A stretch of 64,000 nt of DNA, taken from Vibrio amylolyticus (lineage in GTDB: Bacteria; Pseudomonadota; Gammaproteobacteria; Enterobacterales; Vibrionaceae). The notes under the pieces are model-generated. The model saw only the letters and a program-made list of their open reading frames with translations. It had not been told where the DNA came from and did not search any database. The DNA lies in contig NZ_JAJHVV010000001.1 of assembly GCF_023145695.1 (NCBI RefSeq), positions 186,001 to 250,000 of the forward strand, in the 5' to 3' direction. Below are positions 9,716 through 18,948 of the stretch, one piece after another. The translations under genes were made by a program, and so were the position numbers. Positions within the stretch are counted from its first letter, which is position 1. Every line of letters begins with the position of its first letter.

Positions 9716-10321
9716 TTGTTTGAGCTTAAAAAAAACGACCTAATTCAAAAGTTTCAATTTCAACAGCCTGTTAGCTACCATGCGGAATCCATAAAACGGG
9801 TCTCTCACCTGGCTAATCAACCATTAAGGAAGGCTTCGGTATTAGTAGGATTTATCGAAAGACCTCAGGGCCTTTCTGTTGTGTTAACAAAACGTGCGAA
9901 GCACTTAAAACACCACCCAGGGCAAATAAGTTTTCCTGGCGGTAAATATGAAGAGAGTGACCCCTCACTGCTCTACACCGCCATTAGAGAAACGCAAGAG
10001 GAGGTCGGGATCTCTCCTGAGCACATTGACATTTTTGGTCAAATGCCAGAACTCATCACCGTCAGTCATTTTTCTGTAACCCCCGTCCTTGCTTTTATTA
10101 GCCCAAGTTACTCCATGTCCATTGACCGAAATGAAGTGGATGAAGCGTTTGAAATACCCGTCAGTTTTATGCTTGATAAAAAGCAGCTACACAGCCACCT
10201 TTTTACCATTAACCAAAACAGCCACCGAGTTTTTGCTCTGCCCTATAAAAATCACTTCATTTGGGGGATGACAGCGCAAATAATTCAAGCGATGCAGCAA
10301 CATATTATGGCTACCAATTAA
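9716..10321 (+). CDS. nudL: Nudix hydrolase, CoA pyrophosphatase (NudL/YeaB type)
   Basis: 201-residue Nudix enzyme expected to hydrolyse CoA and its thioesters to phosphopantetheine plus 3',5'-ADP. The subfamily signature upstream of the box is LTKRAKHLKHHPGQISFPGG, followed by the Nudix box core RETQEEVGI. The start is TTG at 9716, supported by GAGGGG eight to nine bases upstream; no good ATG is near. In other vibrios this gene usually follows pabB directly, and here the H-NOX/kinase pair lies between them. Subfamily assignment is good; the substrate is inferred. Confidence 0.88.
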   Translation: MFELKKNDLIQKFQFQQPVSYHAESIKRVSHLANQPLRKASVLVGFIERPQGLSVVLTKRAKHLKHHPGQISFPGGKYEESDPSLLYTAIRETQEEVGISPEHIDIFGQMPELITVSHFSVTPVLAFISPSYSMSIDRNEVDEAFEIPVSFMLDKKQLHSHLFTINQNSHRVFALPYKNHFIWGMTAQIIQAMQQHIMATN

Positions 10322-10636
10322 AATACTCAGTAATTCCAAACGGTATCTGAACCCAAATAACATTAGTTAAATTAACACCAAACGCTTCGCAACCGTTTGC
10401 GTCACACCCTTACCCTACATAACGCATACAAAACAACCTACACACCCCATCCATTAGAAAAAGTAATCCGTGATAACAGCTCAGTTAATGAGTAGCACGT
10501 AAATTACGTGACCTAGAACAAGTTTTTATTGATGGTTTTATAATCTAGGTAAATACATGATCTAGATCTAATATTTGTGCAACAAATCTATGCACAATGC
10601 ACCCAACTTATTTCCTGTTCCCAAATGAGTACAATT
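10322..10636 (+). other. Intergenic regulatory region upstream of sdaC
   Basis: 315 bases without a convincing gene. It contains a PurR-like palindrome (10387-10402), a TATAAT hexamer at 10539-10544 with a poor -35 partner, and clustered CTAG/ATCTAG motifs around 10541-10570. The open frame can be extended back to GTG 10577, but the extra residues do not resemble the SdaC N-terminus. Confidence 0.5.
10387..10402. promoter_or_regulatory. PurR-like operator upstream of sdaC
   Basis: TCGCAACCGTTTGCGT matches the E. coli PurR consensus ANGCAANCGNTTNCNT at every fixed position except the first. It lies about 140 bases before the candidate -10 element of sdaC. The match is seen directly; binding by PurR or another LacI-family protein is inferred. 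Confidence 0.45.
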
Positions 10637-11890
10637 ATGACTACACAAACTACTACAGCTACGGCTGCTCAAACTACTTCTAAGTGGACTTATAAAGATT
10701 TCACTTGGTGTCTATCACTTTTCGGTACAGCTGTTGGTGCCGGTGTCCTTTTCCTTCCAATCCGTGCTGGTGCAGGTGGATTCTGGACTCTTGCAATTCT
10801 CGCTCTTATCGCGTTCCCAATGACTTGGTTCGCACATAAATCTTTAGCTCGTTTCATCCTGTCTTCAAAAAATCCAAATGCAGACATCAGTGAAACTGTA
10901 GAAGAACATTTCGGTAAAACTGGCGCAAACCTTATCACTTTCGCTTACTTCTTCGCTATTTACCCAATCGTTCTAATCTACGGTGTTGGTATCACTAACA
11001 CGGTTGACTCATTCCTAGTGAATCAAATCGGCATGGAATCTATTCCACGTTGGTTACTGTCTGGTTCATTGATTGCAATGATGACGGCGGGTATCTTGTT
11101 TGGTAAAGAACTGATGCTGAAAGTAACATCAGCACTTGTTTACCCACTAGTAGCAATCCTTCTAGCGTTATCTTTCTACCTTATTCCTGAGTGGAATACA
11201 TCAATGATCGCTGTTAGCCCTGACTGGAGCGCAATGCCAGTTATGATTTGGTTAGCACTTCCAATGATTGTTTTCTCATTCAACCACAGCCCAATCATCA
11301 GCCAATTCACTAAAGAGCAACGTCTTACTCACGGTGACAACGCTGTTAAGAAAACTGACGCTATCACTGGCGGCGCGGCAATGATGCTGATGGGTTTTGT
11401 AATGTTCTTCGTATTCTCAGTAGTACTGTCTCTATCTCCAGAGCAACTGTCTGAAGCACAAGCACAAAACATCAGTGTTCTGTCTTACCTAGCAAACATT
11501 CATGAGTCTCCACTAATCTCTATCCTAGGCCCTGTTGTTGCTTTCGCTGCAATCTGTTCAAGCTACTTCGGTCACTTCCTAGGTGCTCAAGAAGGTCTAG
11601 TTGGTCTTGCTAAGTCTCGCACTAAAGCTTCTGAAACTAAGATTGAGAAAGGTGCTCTACTGTTCATCGTTCTTACTACTTGGGCTGTTGCAATCATCAA
11701 CCCAGATATCCTTGGTATGATTGAAGACCTTGGTGCTCCAATGATTGCTGCTATCCTGTTCTTGCTTCCTATCTTCGCAATGAACAAGGTTCCAGCAATG
11801 GCGAAGTTCAAAACTTCTAAAGCTGCTCAAATCTTCACTGCAATTTGTGGACTAGCTGCTGTAACTTCTGCGATTAACGGTATATTCTAA
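10637..11890 (+). CDS. sdaC: Serine transporter, HAAAP family
   Basis: Inner-membrane amino acid:proton symporter of the hydroxy/aromatic amino acid permease family, most like SdaC (L-serine uptake). About 11 membrane helices start at KDFTWCLSLFGTAVGAGVLF. I placed the start at ATG 10637 (417 residues), where MTTQTTT leads into the conserved SKWTYKDFTW. ATG 10625 is possible, and GTG 10577 would add an atypical extension. The codon use (many GCT, GGT, CTA) suggests high expression. It is followed by a hairpin and then sdaA, making a serine uptake and degradation unit. Confidence 0.92.
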   Translation: MTTQTTTATAAQTTSKWTYKDFTWCLSLFGTAVGAGVLFLPIRAGAGGFWTLAILALIAFPMTWFAHKSLARFILSSKNPNADISETVEEHFGKTGANLITFAYFFAIYPIVLIYGVGITNTVDSFLVNQIGMESIPRWLLSGSLIAMMTAGILFGKELMLKVTSALVYPLVAILLALSFYLIPEWNTSMIAVSPDWSAMPVMIWLALPMIVFSFNHSPIISQFTKEQRLTHGDNAVKKTDAITGGAAMMLMGFVMFFVFSVVLSLSPEQLSEAQAQNISVLSYLANIHESPLISILGPVVAFAAICSSYFGHFLGAQEGLVGLAKSRTKASETKIEKGALLFIVLTTWAVAIINPDILGMIEDLGAPMIAAILFLLPIFAMNKVPAMAKFKTSKAAQIFTAICGLAAVTSAINGIF

Positions 11891-11927
11891 GCCGAATCTA
11901 ATCTAGGTTAGACATAATAACTAAAAT

Positions 11928-11952
11928 AAGGCTCCATTTTAGGAGCCTTTTC
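11928..11952 (+). terminator. Hairpin between sdaC and sdaA
   Basis: AAGGCTCC-ATTTT-AGGAGCCTTTTCT forms an 8-bp stem followed by T's. It sits only 17 bases before the sdaA start, so it probably ends part of the sdaC transcripts and lowers read-through into sdaA. Confidence 0.75.
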
Positions 11953-11968
11953 TAATGAGGTTTCAAAT

Positions 11969-13330
11969 ATGATCAGTGTATTCGACATCTATAAAATCGG
12001 TGTTGGTCCATCAAGCTCACACACAGTTGGACCAATGAAAGCGGGTAAAGAATTTATTGATGATTTACGCTCAATGGGAAAATTGCGCGACATCACTAAA
12101 ATCACCGTGGACGTATATGGATCACTATCACTGACAGGGAAAGGTCACCACACAGATATCGCTATCATCATGGGTCTTGCGGGTAATACGCCAGAGAAAG
12201 TGGATATCGATTCTATTCCAGGTTTCATCGCTCGCGTAGAAGAAACAGAACGTCTTCCTGTTGGAATGCACTGCCATACCGTCTCTTTTCCAAAAGAAGG
12301 CGGAATGAACTTCCACACTTCTAACCTATCACTTCACGAAAATGGCATGCAAATTCACGCATGGATAGATAATGAAGTGGCTTATTCAAAAACCTATTAC
12401 TCTATCGGTGGTGGTTTCATCGTCGACGAAGAAAACTTTGGTAAAGAAGACGAAAACCCAATTAAAGCGCCTTACGAATTTACATCTGCTGAAGAGCTTG
12501 TTAATCAATGTAAAGAGAGCGGTTTATCAATTAGTACGCTGGTGATTGAGAATGAAAAATCACTGCGTTCAGACGAAGAGTCTCGTACGTACTACGCTAA
12601 AATTTGGAAAACTATGCGTGAATGTATGGACCGTGGTATGAATACTGAAGGTATTCTTCCAGGGCCACTTCGCGTACCTCGTCGCGCTGCTGCCCTTCGC
12701 CAACAACTGCTTACTTCAGAAAAAACGTCTAATGACCCAATGGCGGTTGTTGATTGGGTAAACATGTTTGCTTTTGCTGTCAATGAAGAGAATGCCGCTG
12801 GCGGACGCGTTGTGACGGCACCAACAAACGGTGCGTGTGGCATAATTCCAGCGGTACTGGCTTACTACGACAAGTTTATTCAGACCGTTACTGAAAAAGA
12901 TTACATTCGCTATTTTGCAGCGTCTGGTGCTATCGGTGGTCTATACAAGCGTAACGCTTCAATTTCTGGCGCTGAAGTCGGCTGCCAAGGTGAAGTCGGC
13001 GTTGCGTGTTCTATGGCAGCAGCAGGTCTTGCTGAGCTTATGGGTGGAAGCCCTGAGCAAGTGTGTATGGCCGCTGAAATTGCAATGGAACATAACCTAG
13101 GCTTAACATGTGATCCAGTTGCGGGACAAGTTCAGGTTCCTTGTATTGAACGTAATGGTATCGCTGCTGTGAAATCTATTAACTCGACTCGCATGGCACT
13201 TCGCCGTTCGTCTGCACCAACCGTTTCTTTAGATAAAGTTATCGAAACAATGCTAGAAACCGGTAAAGACATGAACGCGAAATACCGTGAAACCTCTCAA
13301 GGTGGACTGGCTATTAAAGTTGTTTGTTAA
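11969..13330 (+). CDS. sdaA: L-serine ammonia-lyase (L-serine deaminase)
   Basis: 453-residue [4Fe-4S] enzyme that converts L-serine to pyruvate and ammonia. It is the single-chain form with N-terminal beta (about 1-160) and C-terminal alpha domains. It begins MISVFDIYKIGVGPSSSHTVGPM, the usual family start. Cluster cysteines lie in APTNGACGIIPAV, VGCQGEVGVACSMAAAG, LTCDPVAGQVQVPC and the C-terminal VVC. The start has GAGG at 11957-11960. It works with sdaC immediately upstream. Confidence 0.96.
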   Translation: MISVFDIYKIGVGPSSSHTVGPMKAGKEFIDDLRSMGKLRDITKITVDVYGSLSLTGKGHHTDIAIIMGLAGNTPEKVDIDSIPGFIARVEETERLPVGMHCHTVSFPKEGGMNFHTSNLSLHENGMQIHAWIDNEVAYSKTYYSIGGGFIVDEENFGKEDENPIKAPYEFTSAEELVNQCKESGLSISTLVIENEKSLRSDEESRTYYAKIWKTMRECMDRGMNTEGILPGPLRVPRRAAALRQQLLTSEKTSNDPMAVVDWVNMFAFAVNEENAAGGRVVTAPTNGACGIIPAVLAYYDKFIQTVTEKDYIRYFAASGAIGGLYKRNASISGAEVGCQGEVGVACSMAAAGLAELMGGSPEQVCMAAEIAMEHNLGLTCDPVAGQVQVPCIERNGIAAVKSINSTRMALRRSSAPTVSLDKVIETMLETGKDMNAKYRETSQGGLAIKVVC

Positions 13331-13394
13331 GAGTTTTTGCAAACTAGCTGTCTGCTAATCAGCCTTTGACTGAATAACACCTGACAACATATTG

Positions 13395-13421
13395 AAGCCC
13401 GTGCAACTGCTCGGGCTTTTT
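13395..13421 (+). terminator. Rho-independent terminator after sdaA
   Basis: AAGCCCG-TGCAACTG-CTCGGGCTTTTT: a GC-rich stem followed by five T's, 65 bases after the sdaA stop. Confidence 0.88.
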
Positions 13422-13606
13422 GGTATCTACAATTTAAACCCAATATTCCCCCCCCCTCTCCTTACCGCCTTTATCATTGCGTATTTTTTATAGTTTTTAA
13501 TCCTCACGACAAAATTCTTTTGTTAGACAGAGCGCCAAATTTATCCGTTAATACGCTCCAAATCGCACCCGAAATCAAATTCAAAATATGCGAAAAAAAT
13601 GGCGTG

Positions 13607-15589
13607 ATGGTCACGGAAGAGGGTCACGAATTAATAGCTAAGAATGATGCCATAGCATCAATACATGAGAATAAAGCCGTGACAGGTAAATCTAAACTAG
13701 ACAACATCCGTGCTGATTACAACGTGCAGTACTGGAGCCAGGATTTCTTCGGCATCAACGACTGTGGTGAGGTTTTTGTATCGCCAAGAAGCGACAAGCA
13801 ACACCCAGTTCCATTGGTGTCTATCGCGAATGAATTAGAGCAAAAGGGTTTAAACCTACCGGCTTTGGTACGTTTTCCTCAAATCATTCATCAGCGCGTA
13901 CACAACATTTGTGACGCTTTTAACCAAGCGATTGAAGAGTACCAATACGATAACAAGTATCTGCTGGTTTACCCAATTAAAGTGAACCAACAAAAAGAAG
14001 TGGTCGATCAAATACTGGCTAGTCAGGCGCAACTTGAAACCAAACAACTCGGCCTAGAAGCAGGCAGCAAACCGGAACTTCTAGCGGTACTCGCGCTGGC
14101 TCAACAAGCGAGCTCTGTAATTGTCTGTAACGGCTACAAAGATCGTGAATATGTTCGCCTTGCTTTGATTGGAGAGAAATTAGGGCATAACGTATTCATC
14201 GTTCTGGAAAAACTGTCTGAGCTTGATATTGTGCTGCGAGAAGCGAAAAATTTGGGCGTAAAACCTCGATTAGGTTTACGTATTCGCCTTGCTTCTCAAG
14301 GCGCCGGTAAGTGGCAAGCGAGTGGTGGTGAAAAGTCCAAGTTTGGTTTATCAGCCTCGCAAGTTCTGACGGTAATTGATCGCCTGAAACAAGAAGACCA
14401 ACTAGAAGCGATGCAATTGGTGCACTTCCACCTAGGCTCGCAAATGGCCAACATTCGCGATGTTAGAAACGGAGTGAATGAAGCCGCACGCTTTTATTGC
14501 GAGCTTCGTGAACTAGGCACACCACTTGATTACTTTGATATTGGTGGTGGGTTGGCAGTCGATTATGACGGAACACGCAGCCAATCATCTAACTCGATGA
14601 ACTACAGCTTGGCAGAGTACGCTCGAAATATTGTTAGTACTGTGAGTGATGTTTGCAACGATTACCAACAGCCTAAGCCTGTCATTATTTCTGAATCAGG
14701 CCGTTCGTTAACTGCGCATCACGCGGTATTGATCACCAATGTGATAGGAACAGAGAGCTATGCCGTCGAGAGCATTGAAGAGCCAGAAACTGATGCACCA
14801 GCACTTCTACAAAATATGTGGAACAACTGGCAAAACCTAAGCGAAGGAACGGATGCGCGTGCACTGATTGAAATTTACAATGATACCCAAAGTGACTTAG
14901 GGGAAGCTCACGCTTCATTTTCTACCGGCGTGATCAATCTAGAGCAACGAGCTTGGGTAGAACAGTTATCTCTACGTATTTACGCAGAGCTACGACAATT
15001 AATGAGCAACAAAAATCGTTTTCATCGCCCGATTTTAGATGAACTTAACAGCCGCTTAGCGGATAAATTTTTCGTTAATTTCTCTCTGTTCCAGTCGCTA
15101 CCAGATGCTTGGGGTATCGATCAGGTTTTCCCTGTTTTACCTCTATCAGGATTGGAGAATATTGAAGATAAACGTGCAGTCATGTTAGACATCACTTGCG
15201 ATTCAGATGGCGCTATTGACCACTATGTCGAAGGTCAAGGGATTGAAACTACCCTTGCGGTTCCTGAGTGGAATAAAGATAAGCCATACCTTATGGGCTT
15301 CTTCTTAGTGGGTGCCTACCAAGAGATTTTAGGTGATATGCACAATCTGTTTGGTGACACACACAGCGCAGTTGTAACGATTGATGAAAACGGAAAAACA
15401 GTTTTTGAGTCCATTGATGAGGGTGACTCAGTCGAAGATATGATGCGTTATGTTCATATCGATGTAGACATGATTCGCAGCAACTACCGTCAACTGGTTG
15501 ATCGCTACGTTGATAAAAATGAGCAGTCTCTAGTTCTACAGGAACTTGAGCAAGGGTTAACGGGCTACACCTATTTAGAGGATTTCTAA
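13607..15589 (+). CDS. speA: Biosynthetic arginine decarboxylase
   Basis: PLP-dependent alanine-racemase-fold enzyme that converts arginine to agmatine, the first step of putrescine synthesis through SpeB. The PLP lysine is in LVYPIKVNQ. Other family segments are [49 protein letters not shown] and the C-terminal GYTYLEDF. I chose ATG 13607 (660 residues, close to the 658 of E. coli) because it places the conserved [11 protein letters not shown] segment near residue 35. TTG 13520 (689 residues) and GTG 13678 (636 residues, with GAG upstream) remain possible; the true start is unclear. speB follows with no gap. Confidence 0.93.
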   Translation: MVTEEGHELIAKNDAIASIHENKAVTGKSKLDNIRADYNVQYWSQDFFGINDCGEVFVSPRSDKQHPVPLVSIANELEQKGLNLPALVRFPQIIHQRVHNICDAFNQAIEEYQYDNKYLLVYPIKVNQQKEVVDQILASQAQLETKQLGLEAGSKPELLAVLALAQQASSVIVCNGYKDREYVRLALIGEKLGHNVFIVLEKLSELDIVLREAKNLGVKPRLGLRIRLASQGAGKWQASGGEKSKFGLSASQVLTVIDRLKQEDQLEAMQLVHFHLGSQMANIRDVRNGVNEAARFYCELRELGTPLDYFDIGGGLAVDYDGTRSQSSNSMNYSLAEYARNIVSTVSDVCNDYQQPKPVIISESGRSLTAHHAVLITNVIGTESYAVESIEEPETDAPALLQNMWNNWQNLSEGTDARALIEIYNDTQSDLGEAHASFSTGVINLEQRAWVEQLSLRIYAELRQLMSNKNRFHRPILDELNSRLADKFFVNFSLFQSLPDAWGIDQVFPVLPLSGLENIEDKRAVMLDITCDSDGAIDHYVEGQGIETTLAVPEWNKDKPYLMGFFLVGAYQEILGDMHNLFGDTHSAVVTIDENGKTVFESIDEGDSVEDMMRYVHIDVDMIRSNYRQLVDRYVDKNEQSLVLQELEQGLTGYTYLEDF

Positions 15590-16510
15590 ATGAACGATTT
15601 GTTTACTAAAACGGATTATTCACTCTATTCAAATGCGATGACATTTGTGCGTCGTCCATTTGTAAAAGATCCAACGAGTTGCGATGCCGATGTGGTGGTA
15701 TTGGGCGTGCCTTTAGATATGGCAACGTCTGGTCGCCCAGGTGCTCGTATGGGCCCTGATGCCATTCGTAAAGCGTCGGTTAACTTGGCGTGGGAAGGTA
15801 AAAGATTCCCATGGACATTTGATCTGTTTAAAGAGAATAAAATCATCGACTCTGGTGATTTGGTATTTGATTGTGGTGACACAGAAGATCTCACCTATCG
15901 ACTAGAATTAGCGACTGGTGAGATCTTAAAAAGTGGCAAAACCCTGTTAGCGTTGGGAGGAGATCACTTCATCACCTTGCCAATATTACGAGCTTATGCG
16001 AAACACCATGGTGAGATGGCACTGATCCACTTTGATGCTCACACCGATACTTACGCTAATGGCAGTCGATACGATCATGGCACCATGTTTTACCATGCGC
16101 CAAATGAGGGGTTAATTTCCGCTAAGCACTCAGTACAAGTCGGCATTCGTACTGAGTATGATTATGACGATCACGGCTTTAATGTCATTAACGCCTTACA
16201 AGCAAACGACATGAGTGTTGAAGAGATTGTTGCCCAGATTAAGCAGACGATTGGCGATAAGCCTGTCTATATCACGTTCGATATTGACTGCCTTGACCCA
16301 GCATTTGCACCAGGAACTGGTACACCTGTATGTGGTGGGTTAAATACAGACAAGGCCTTAAAAATACTACGTGGCCTAGCGGGCATAAACGTTGTTGGCA
16401 TGGATGTGGTCGAAGTCGCGCCCGCTTATGACCAAAGCGATGTCACGGCTCTAGCAGGTGCAACCATTGCACTTGAACTGCTGTATGTTTGGGCGTCACA
16501 ATCCAAATGA
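15590..16510 (+). CDS. speB: Agmatinase
   Basis: 306-residue ureohydrolase that splits agmatine into putrescine and urea. The Mn2+-binding motifs are complete: [18 protein letters not shown] and [17 protein letters not shown]. The ATG directly follows the speA stop codon, so the two genes are cotranscribed and probably translationally coupled. A terminator follows at 16530. Confidence 0.96.
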   Translation: MNDLFTKTDYSLYSNAMTFVRRPFVKDPTSCDADVVVLGVPLDMATSGRPGARMGPDAIRKASVNLAWEGKRFPWTFDLFKENKIIDSGDLVFDCGDTEDLTYRLELATGEILKSGKTLLALGGDHFITLPILRAYAKHHGEMALIHFDAHTDTYANGSRYDHGTMFYHAPNEGLISAKHSVQVGIRTEYDYDDHGFNVINALQANDMSVEEIVAQIKQTIGDKPVYITFDIDCLDPAFAPGTGTPVCGGLNTDKALKILRGLAGINVVGMDVVEVAPAYDQSDVTALAGATIALELLYVWASQSK

Positions 16511-16529
16511 TGTTCTAATGCTTAATTAT

Positions 16530-16554
16530 AGTGCCCTTACCTAGGGCACTTTTC
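16530..16554 (+). terminator. Rho-independent terminator after speAB
   Basis: AGTGCCCTTACCTAGGGCACTTTT forms a stem (AGTGCCC with GGGCACT) followed by four T's, 20 bases after the speB stop. Confidence 0.82.
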
Positions 16555-16705
16555 CAAACTCACTCTATGACACGAAAAATTGAACTGTTTCTCACTCATG
16601 GCCAAAGCTTTTATCCTCTCAGGTAAGAGTGCCTAGTTTCACATTCCTTTTTCTCCTATACTCTTCTATCACCCTGATAAAGCTCGTAAATAAAAAGGAA
16701 AAACC

Positions 16706-17056
16706 ATGACAAGTCGTGTTTATGTTTTAGCTCAGTTTAAGCCAAAAGAAGGGAAAGAAGCGGCGTTATTTGAAGTACTCAAAGCTCTAGAACCAGACGC
16801 TTATCGAGAGGAAGGCTGTATTCAATACATGCTGACTCGCCAGATCGACCACCCAAGTGCCTCTAGAAACGAATACCCAATTGTATTTAATGAAATTTGG
16901 GAAGATGCAGAGTCTTGGTCTGCACATGGTCGAAGAAAGCAAATTCAGCACTTCTTCGAAACTCAGGTGAAAGCTGAAACTGGCTTAGTCGCTGATGCTG
17001 TCGTCACAGCTTACACTGATGAAGGCGAAGGTTACGACGCGCCAATCTACGAGTAA
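16706..17056 (+). CDS. Antibiotic biosynthesis monooxygenase (ABM) domain protein
   Basis: 116-residue single-domain protein of the dimeric alpha/beta-barrel (ABM, YgiN-like) superfamily. It starts MTSRVYVLAQFKPKEGKE and continues with an EEGCIQYML segment and FNEIWEDAESWSAHGRRKQIQHFFE, the typical layout with the His of the AH motif. Such proteins are often quinol monooxygenases or small-molecule oxygenases; the substrate here is unknown. AAAAAGGAAA precedes the ATG. Confidence 0.8.
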   Translation: MTSRVYVLAQFKPKEGKEAALFEVLKALEPDAYREEGCIQYMLTRQIDHPSASRNEYPIVFNEIWEDAESWSAHGRRKQIQHFFETQVKAETGLVADAVVTAYTDEGEGYDAPIYE

Positions 17057-17152
17057 TTTGCAACTTTTAGGGCAAAGACAACGAGCCCCGCTCATGCCCG
17101 TGACAAATGTTCACGGGTAATCTAATGTAGCAACCAAATTAAAGACGATTAT

Positions 17153-17320
17153 GTGAAGCCTTCCGATATTGGAAAAGCGTATCACCAAGTCACTCACCTT
17201 TCACAAAGCGATAAGTTCATGGTCCCACAAGTTTATTACTCATCGCTTGGCACAAACGGTTTTTTGAACTTATTCATGAAACGAGGCTGTACTATTCGGC
17301 ATCTAGAGTCTGATCAATAG
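17153..17320 (+). pseudogene. Remnant of a class I SAM-dependent methyltransferase
   Basis: A 55-codon frame (GTG at 17153) begins VKPSDIGKAYHQVTHL, like the N-terminus of a class I methyltransferase family that usually starts MKPSDIGKAYD-ITHLWES. After about 24 residues it jumps to text resembling that family's C-terminus (MKRGCTIRHLESDQ, compare GCEI-HLE-DQYPE-H), then stops where the family normally continues. The central SAM-binding region is missing, so this looks like an internally deleted and truncated relic. The reading is seen directly; the family match is from memory. Confidence 0.5.
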
Positions 17321-17331
17321 GCTGATGATAA

Positions 17332-17358
17332 GACCCTAAGTTTCTATTAGGGCCTTTT
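17332..17358 (+). terminator. Terminator-like hairpin after the methyltransferase remnant
   Basis: GACCCTAA-GTTTCTA-TTAGGGCCTTTT: a 6-bp core stem plus T's. It may be the original terminator of the degraded gene. It also lies just past the 3' end of the convergent permease gene. Confidence 0.6.
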
Positions 17359-17402
17359 ATTCATTATTTGATAGGTTTGTCTCTATTCTCTTGGTACGTA
17401 AT

Positions 17403-18557
17403 CTAAATAATTTGAGAAACTAACAAGAACACACCAAATAACAGAGTAATGATCAACATCGCTCTCCCACCCTCAGCCGAATACCGATCTGAACTGACTT
17501 CCCTCTCACGTAACTTGTAAACCAATAGCAAAGGCACAAAGACCGCAAGGAAAACCAAAATAATCCCTGCATAACTCAATATCGATAAGAATTGTTCAGC
17601 AGCCAATAGCGCACCAATCAATGGAGCGATAAACGTGATGAGATAGGTCACGAATTTATTTTGTCTGAATGTATCGGTATTTTGGTGAAATAGCGCCATG
17701 GCAACACCAAAGAATGATGTCAGCAAAGCGAGTCCTGTAAAGACCGATAAAATGCCACTGATCCATGGTGAGTGAGCTTCAAATGCACGCATTAAATCAG
17801 ACACGTTATGAAAGTTACCTAATTGGTCAAGCTGTAGATTGCCAACCACGGCAAACAGCCAACACAAGTAACAGATTAAAGGAATGGTAGAACCAATAAT
17901 CACCATATTACGAAGCTGCTTATCCGTTGCTTCTTGATTGTATGCAACAAGACTTGGAATAACGACCATAAAACCAAAGCTCGTAAATAATACCGCACTG
18001 GTTTTAATTAACGCTATCTGATCGCTATTGCTTACTTGAAATAGACTTTCAAACGATAGATTTGGCGCTAACAGTAGTAGTGACGACGCCAGACTTAGCA
18101 GCATGACCAAAAAGAAAATTCGATTAAGTCGATCAATCAATGTCGTCCCAGGGGCGACAACAGCACCGGCAACAAGGGTAAACAAAATTTGGCTTTGTAC
18201 AGCAGTAAGCGAGACACCAACACTACCTAATATTTGGATAACAAAATCGGCTGCGCCCAGTATATAGGCCATGAGAAGACAGATAAGCAAGGCGTACAAG
18301 AGCGCATTACTCACTATTTGACCACTCTTACCAAGCACCATACGTGCGATGGAGTTCAGCCCTAGACCATCACCTGTTTTAATTGTTGCTTCAAGTAGTA
18401 AAAGAGCAGCGTAAGTGGTTCCTGCATAGATCAGAAGCATCAGCAACGTTCCATGCAAAAGACCGAATTGAGCCAACACCATAGGAATGGCCAGCATACC
18501 GGCACCAAGAGCGGTACCAGAGATAATTAGGGAACTCCCCAATAATTTAGTATTCAT
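17403..18557 (-). CDS. tyrP: Aromatic amino acid permease (TyrP/Mtr/TnaB-like, HAAAP family)
   Basis: Inner-membrane permease with about 11 helices. It begins MNTKLLGSSLIISGTALGAGM, the typical start of the TyrP/Mtr/TnaB group, which imports Tyr or Trp by proton symport. GTG 18569 would add MLEN but the ATG fits the family better. The closest functional match by eye is the tyrosine-specific TyrP, but substrate cannot be fixed from sequence. A 390-base leader with unusual repeats lies upstream. The convergent neighbour is the methyltransferase remnant. Confidence 0.85.
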   Translation of the reverse strand: MNTKLLGSSLIISGTALGAGMLAIPMVLAQFGLLHGTLLMLLIYAGTTYAALLLLEATIKTGDGLGLNSIARMVLGKSGQIVSNALLYALLICLLMAYILGAADFVIQILGSVGVSLTAVQSQILFTLVAGAVVAPGTTLIDRLNRIFFLVMLLSLASSLLLLAPNLSFESLFQVSNSDQIALIKTSAVLFTSFGFMVVIPSLVAYNQEATDKQLRNMVIIGSTIPLICYLCWLFAVVGNLQLDQLGNFHNVSDLMRAFEAHSPWISGILSVFTGLALLTSFFGVAMALFHQNTDTFRQNKFVTYLITFIAPLIGALLAAEQFLSILSYAGIILVFLAVFVPLLLVYKLREREVSSDRYSAEGGRAMLIITLLFGVFLLVSQII

Positions 18558-18593
18558 ATTTTCAAGCACTTATTTGTAAATCGTCATGTAAAT

Positions 18594-18672
18594 TGCCTAA
18601 CAGGCGAGAGAATTGATTCGGGAGATCAATAACAATAACGAGCTTGAATAAAGAGGTGCCTAGCAGGCGAGA
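18594..18672 (-). repeat. Pair of near-identical 16-bp repeats in the permease leader
   Basis: TGCCTAACAGGCGAGA (18594-18609) and TGCCTAGCAGGCGAGA (18657-18672) differ at one base and are 63 bases apart. Each contains a small palindrome (GCCT-N3-AGGC), so the copies could fold alone or pair with each other. They lie between the permease start and its likely promoter. The rest of 18558-18948 holds no clear gene apart from a 57-codon ORF on the minus strand (18626-18799). Confidence 0.7.
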
Positions 18673-18948
18673 TAAAACGATAGAGATGAGCGAAGGAAGT
18701 GTTCAACATAGAAGAGCAAAGAGGAAGTAAATGTGCAAATGACGCGTGTGGTGAACCTTCAGTTGGTTCAATGATAGGTGTGGTGATTTTGAATTTCATT
18801 TATTTGACCAATAAGTGACATCCGCTGTTTCGATAATTAGCAATCCATACGCTAATCCATCTCCAGTGTAGAGATGGAATCATCTTACTGATTGATCATC
18901 GTATTACAATCAAAAATCTCAGGTTGGTCACCATTCTTTTACTATCCA

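Noticed and set aside
10577..10636. GTG 10577 as the sdaC start
   Set aside because: The extra 20 residues (Cys- and Gln-rich) do not fit the family N-terminus, and no ribosome-binding sequence precedes it.
13520..13606. TTG 13520 as the speA start
   Set aside because: It adds 29 residues unlike other SpeA N-termini and has no ribosome-binding sequence; ATG 13607 gives the usual length, though GTG 13678 is not excluded.
18575..18592. TGTAAA-N6-TGTAAA just upstream of the permease gene as a TyrR box
   Set aside because: The TyrR box is TGTAAA-N6-TTTACA with dyad symmetry. Here the second half is a direct repeat and lacks the essential C of the right arm.
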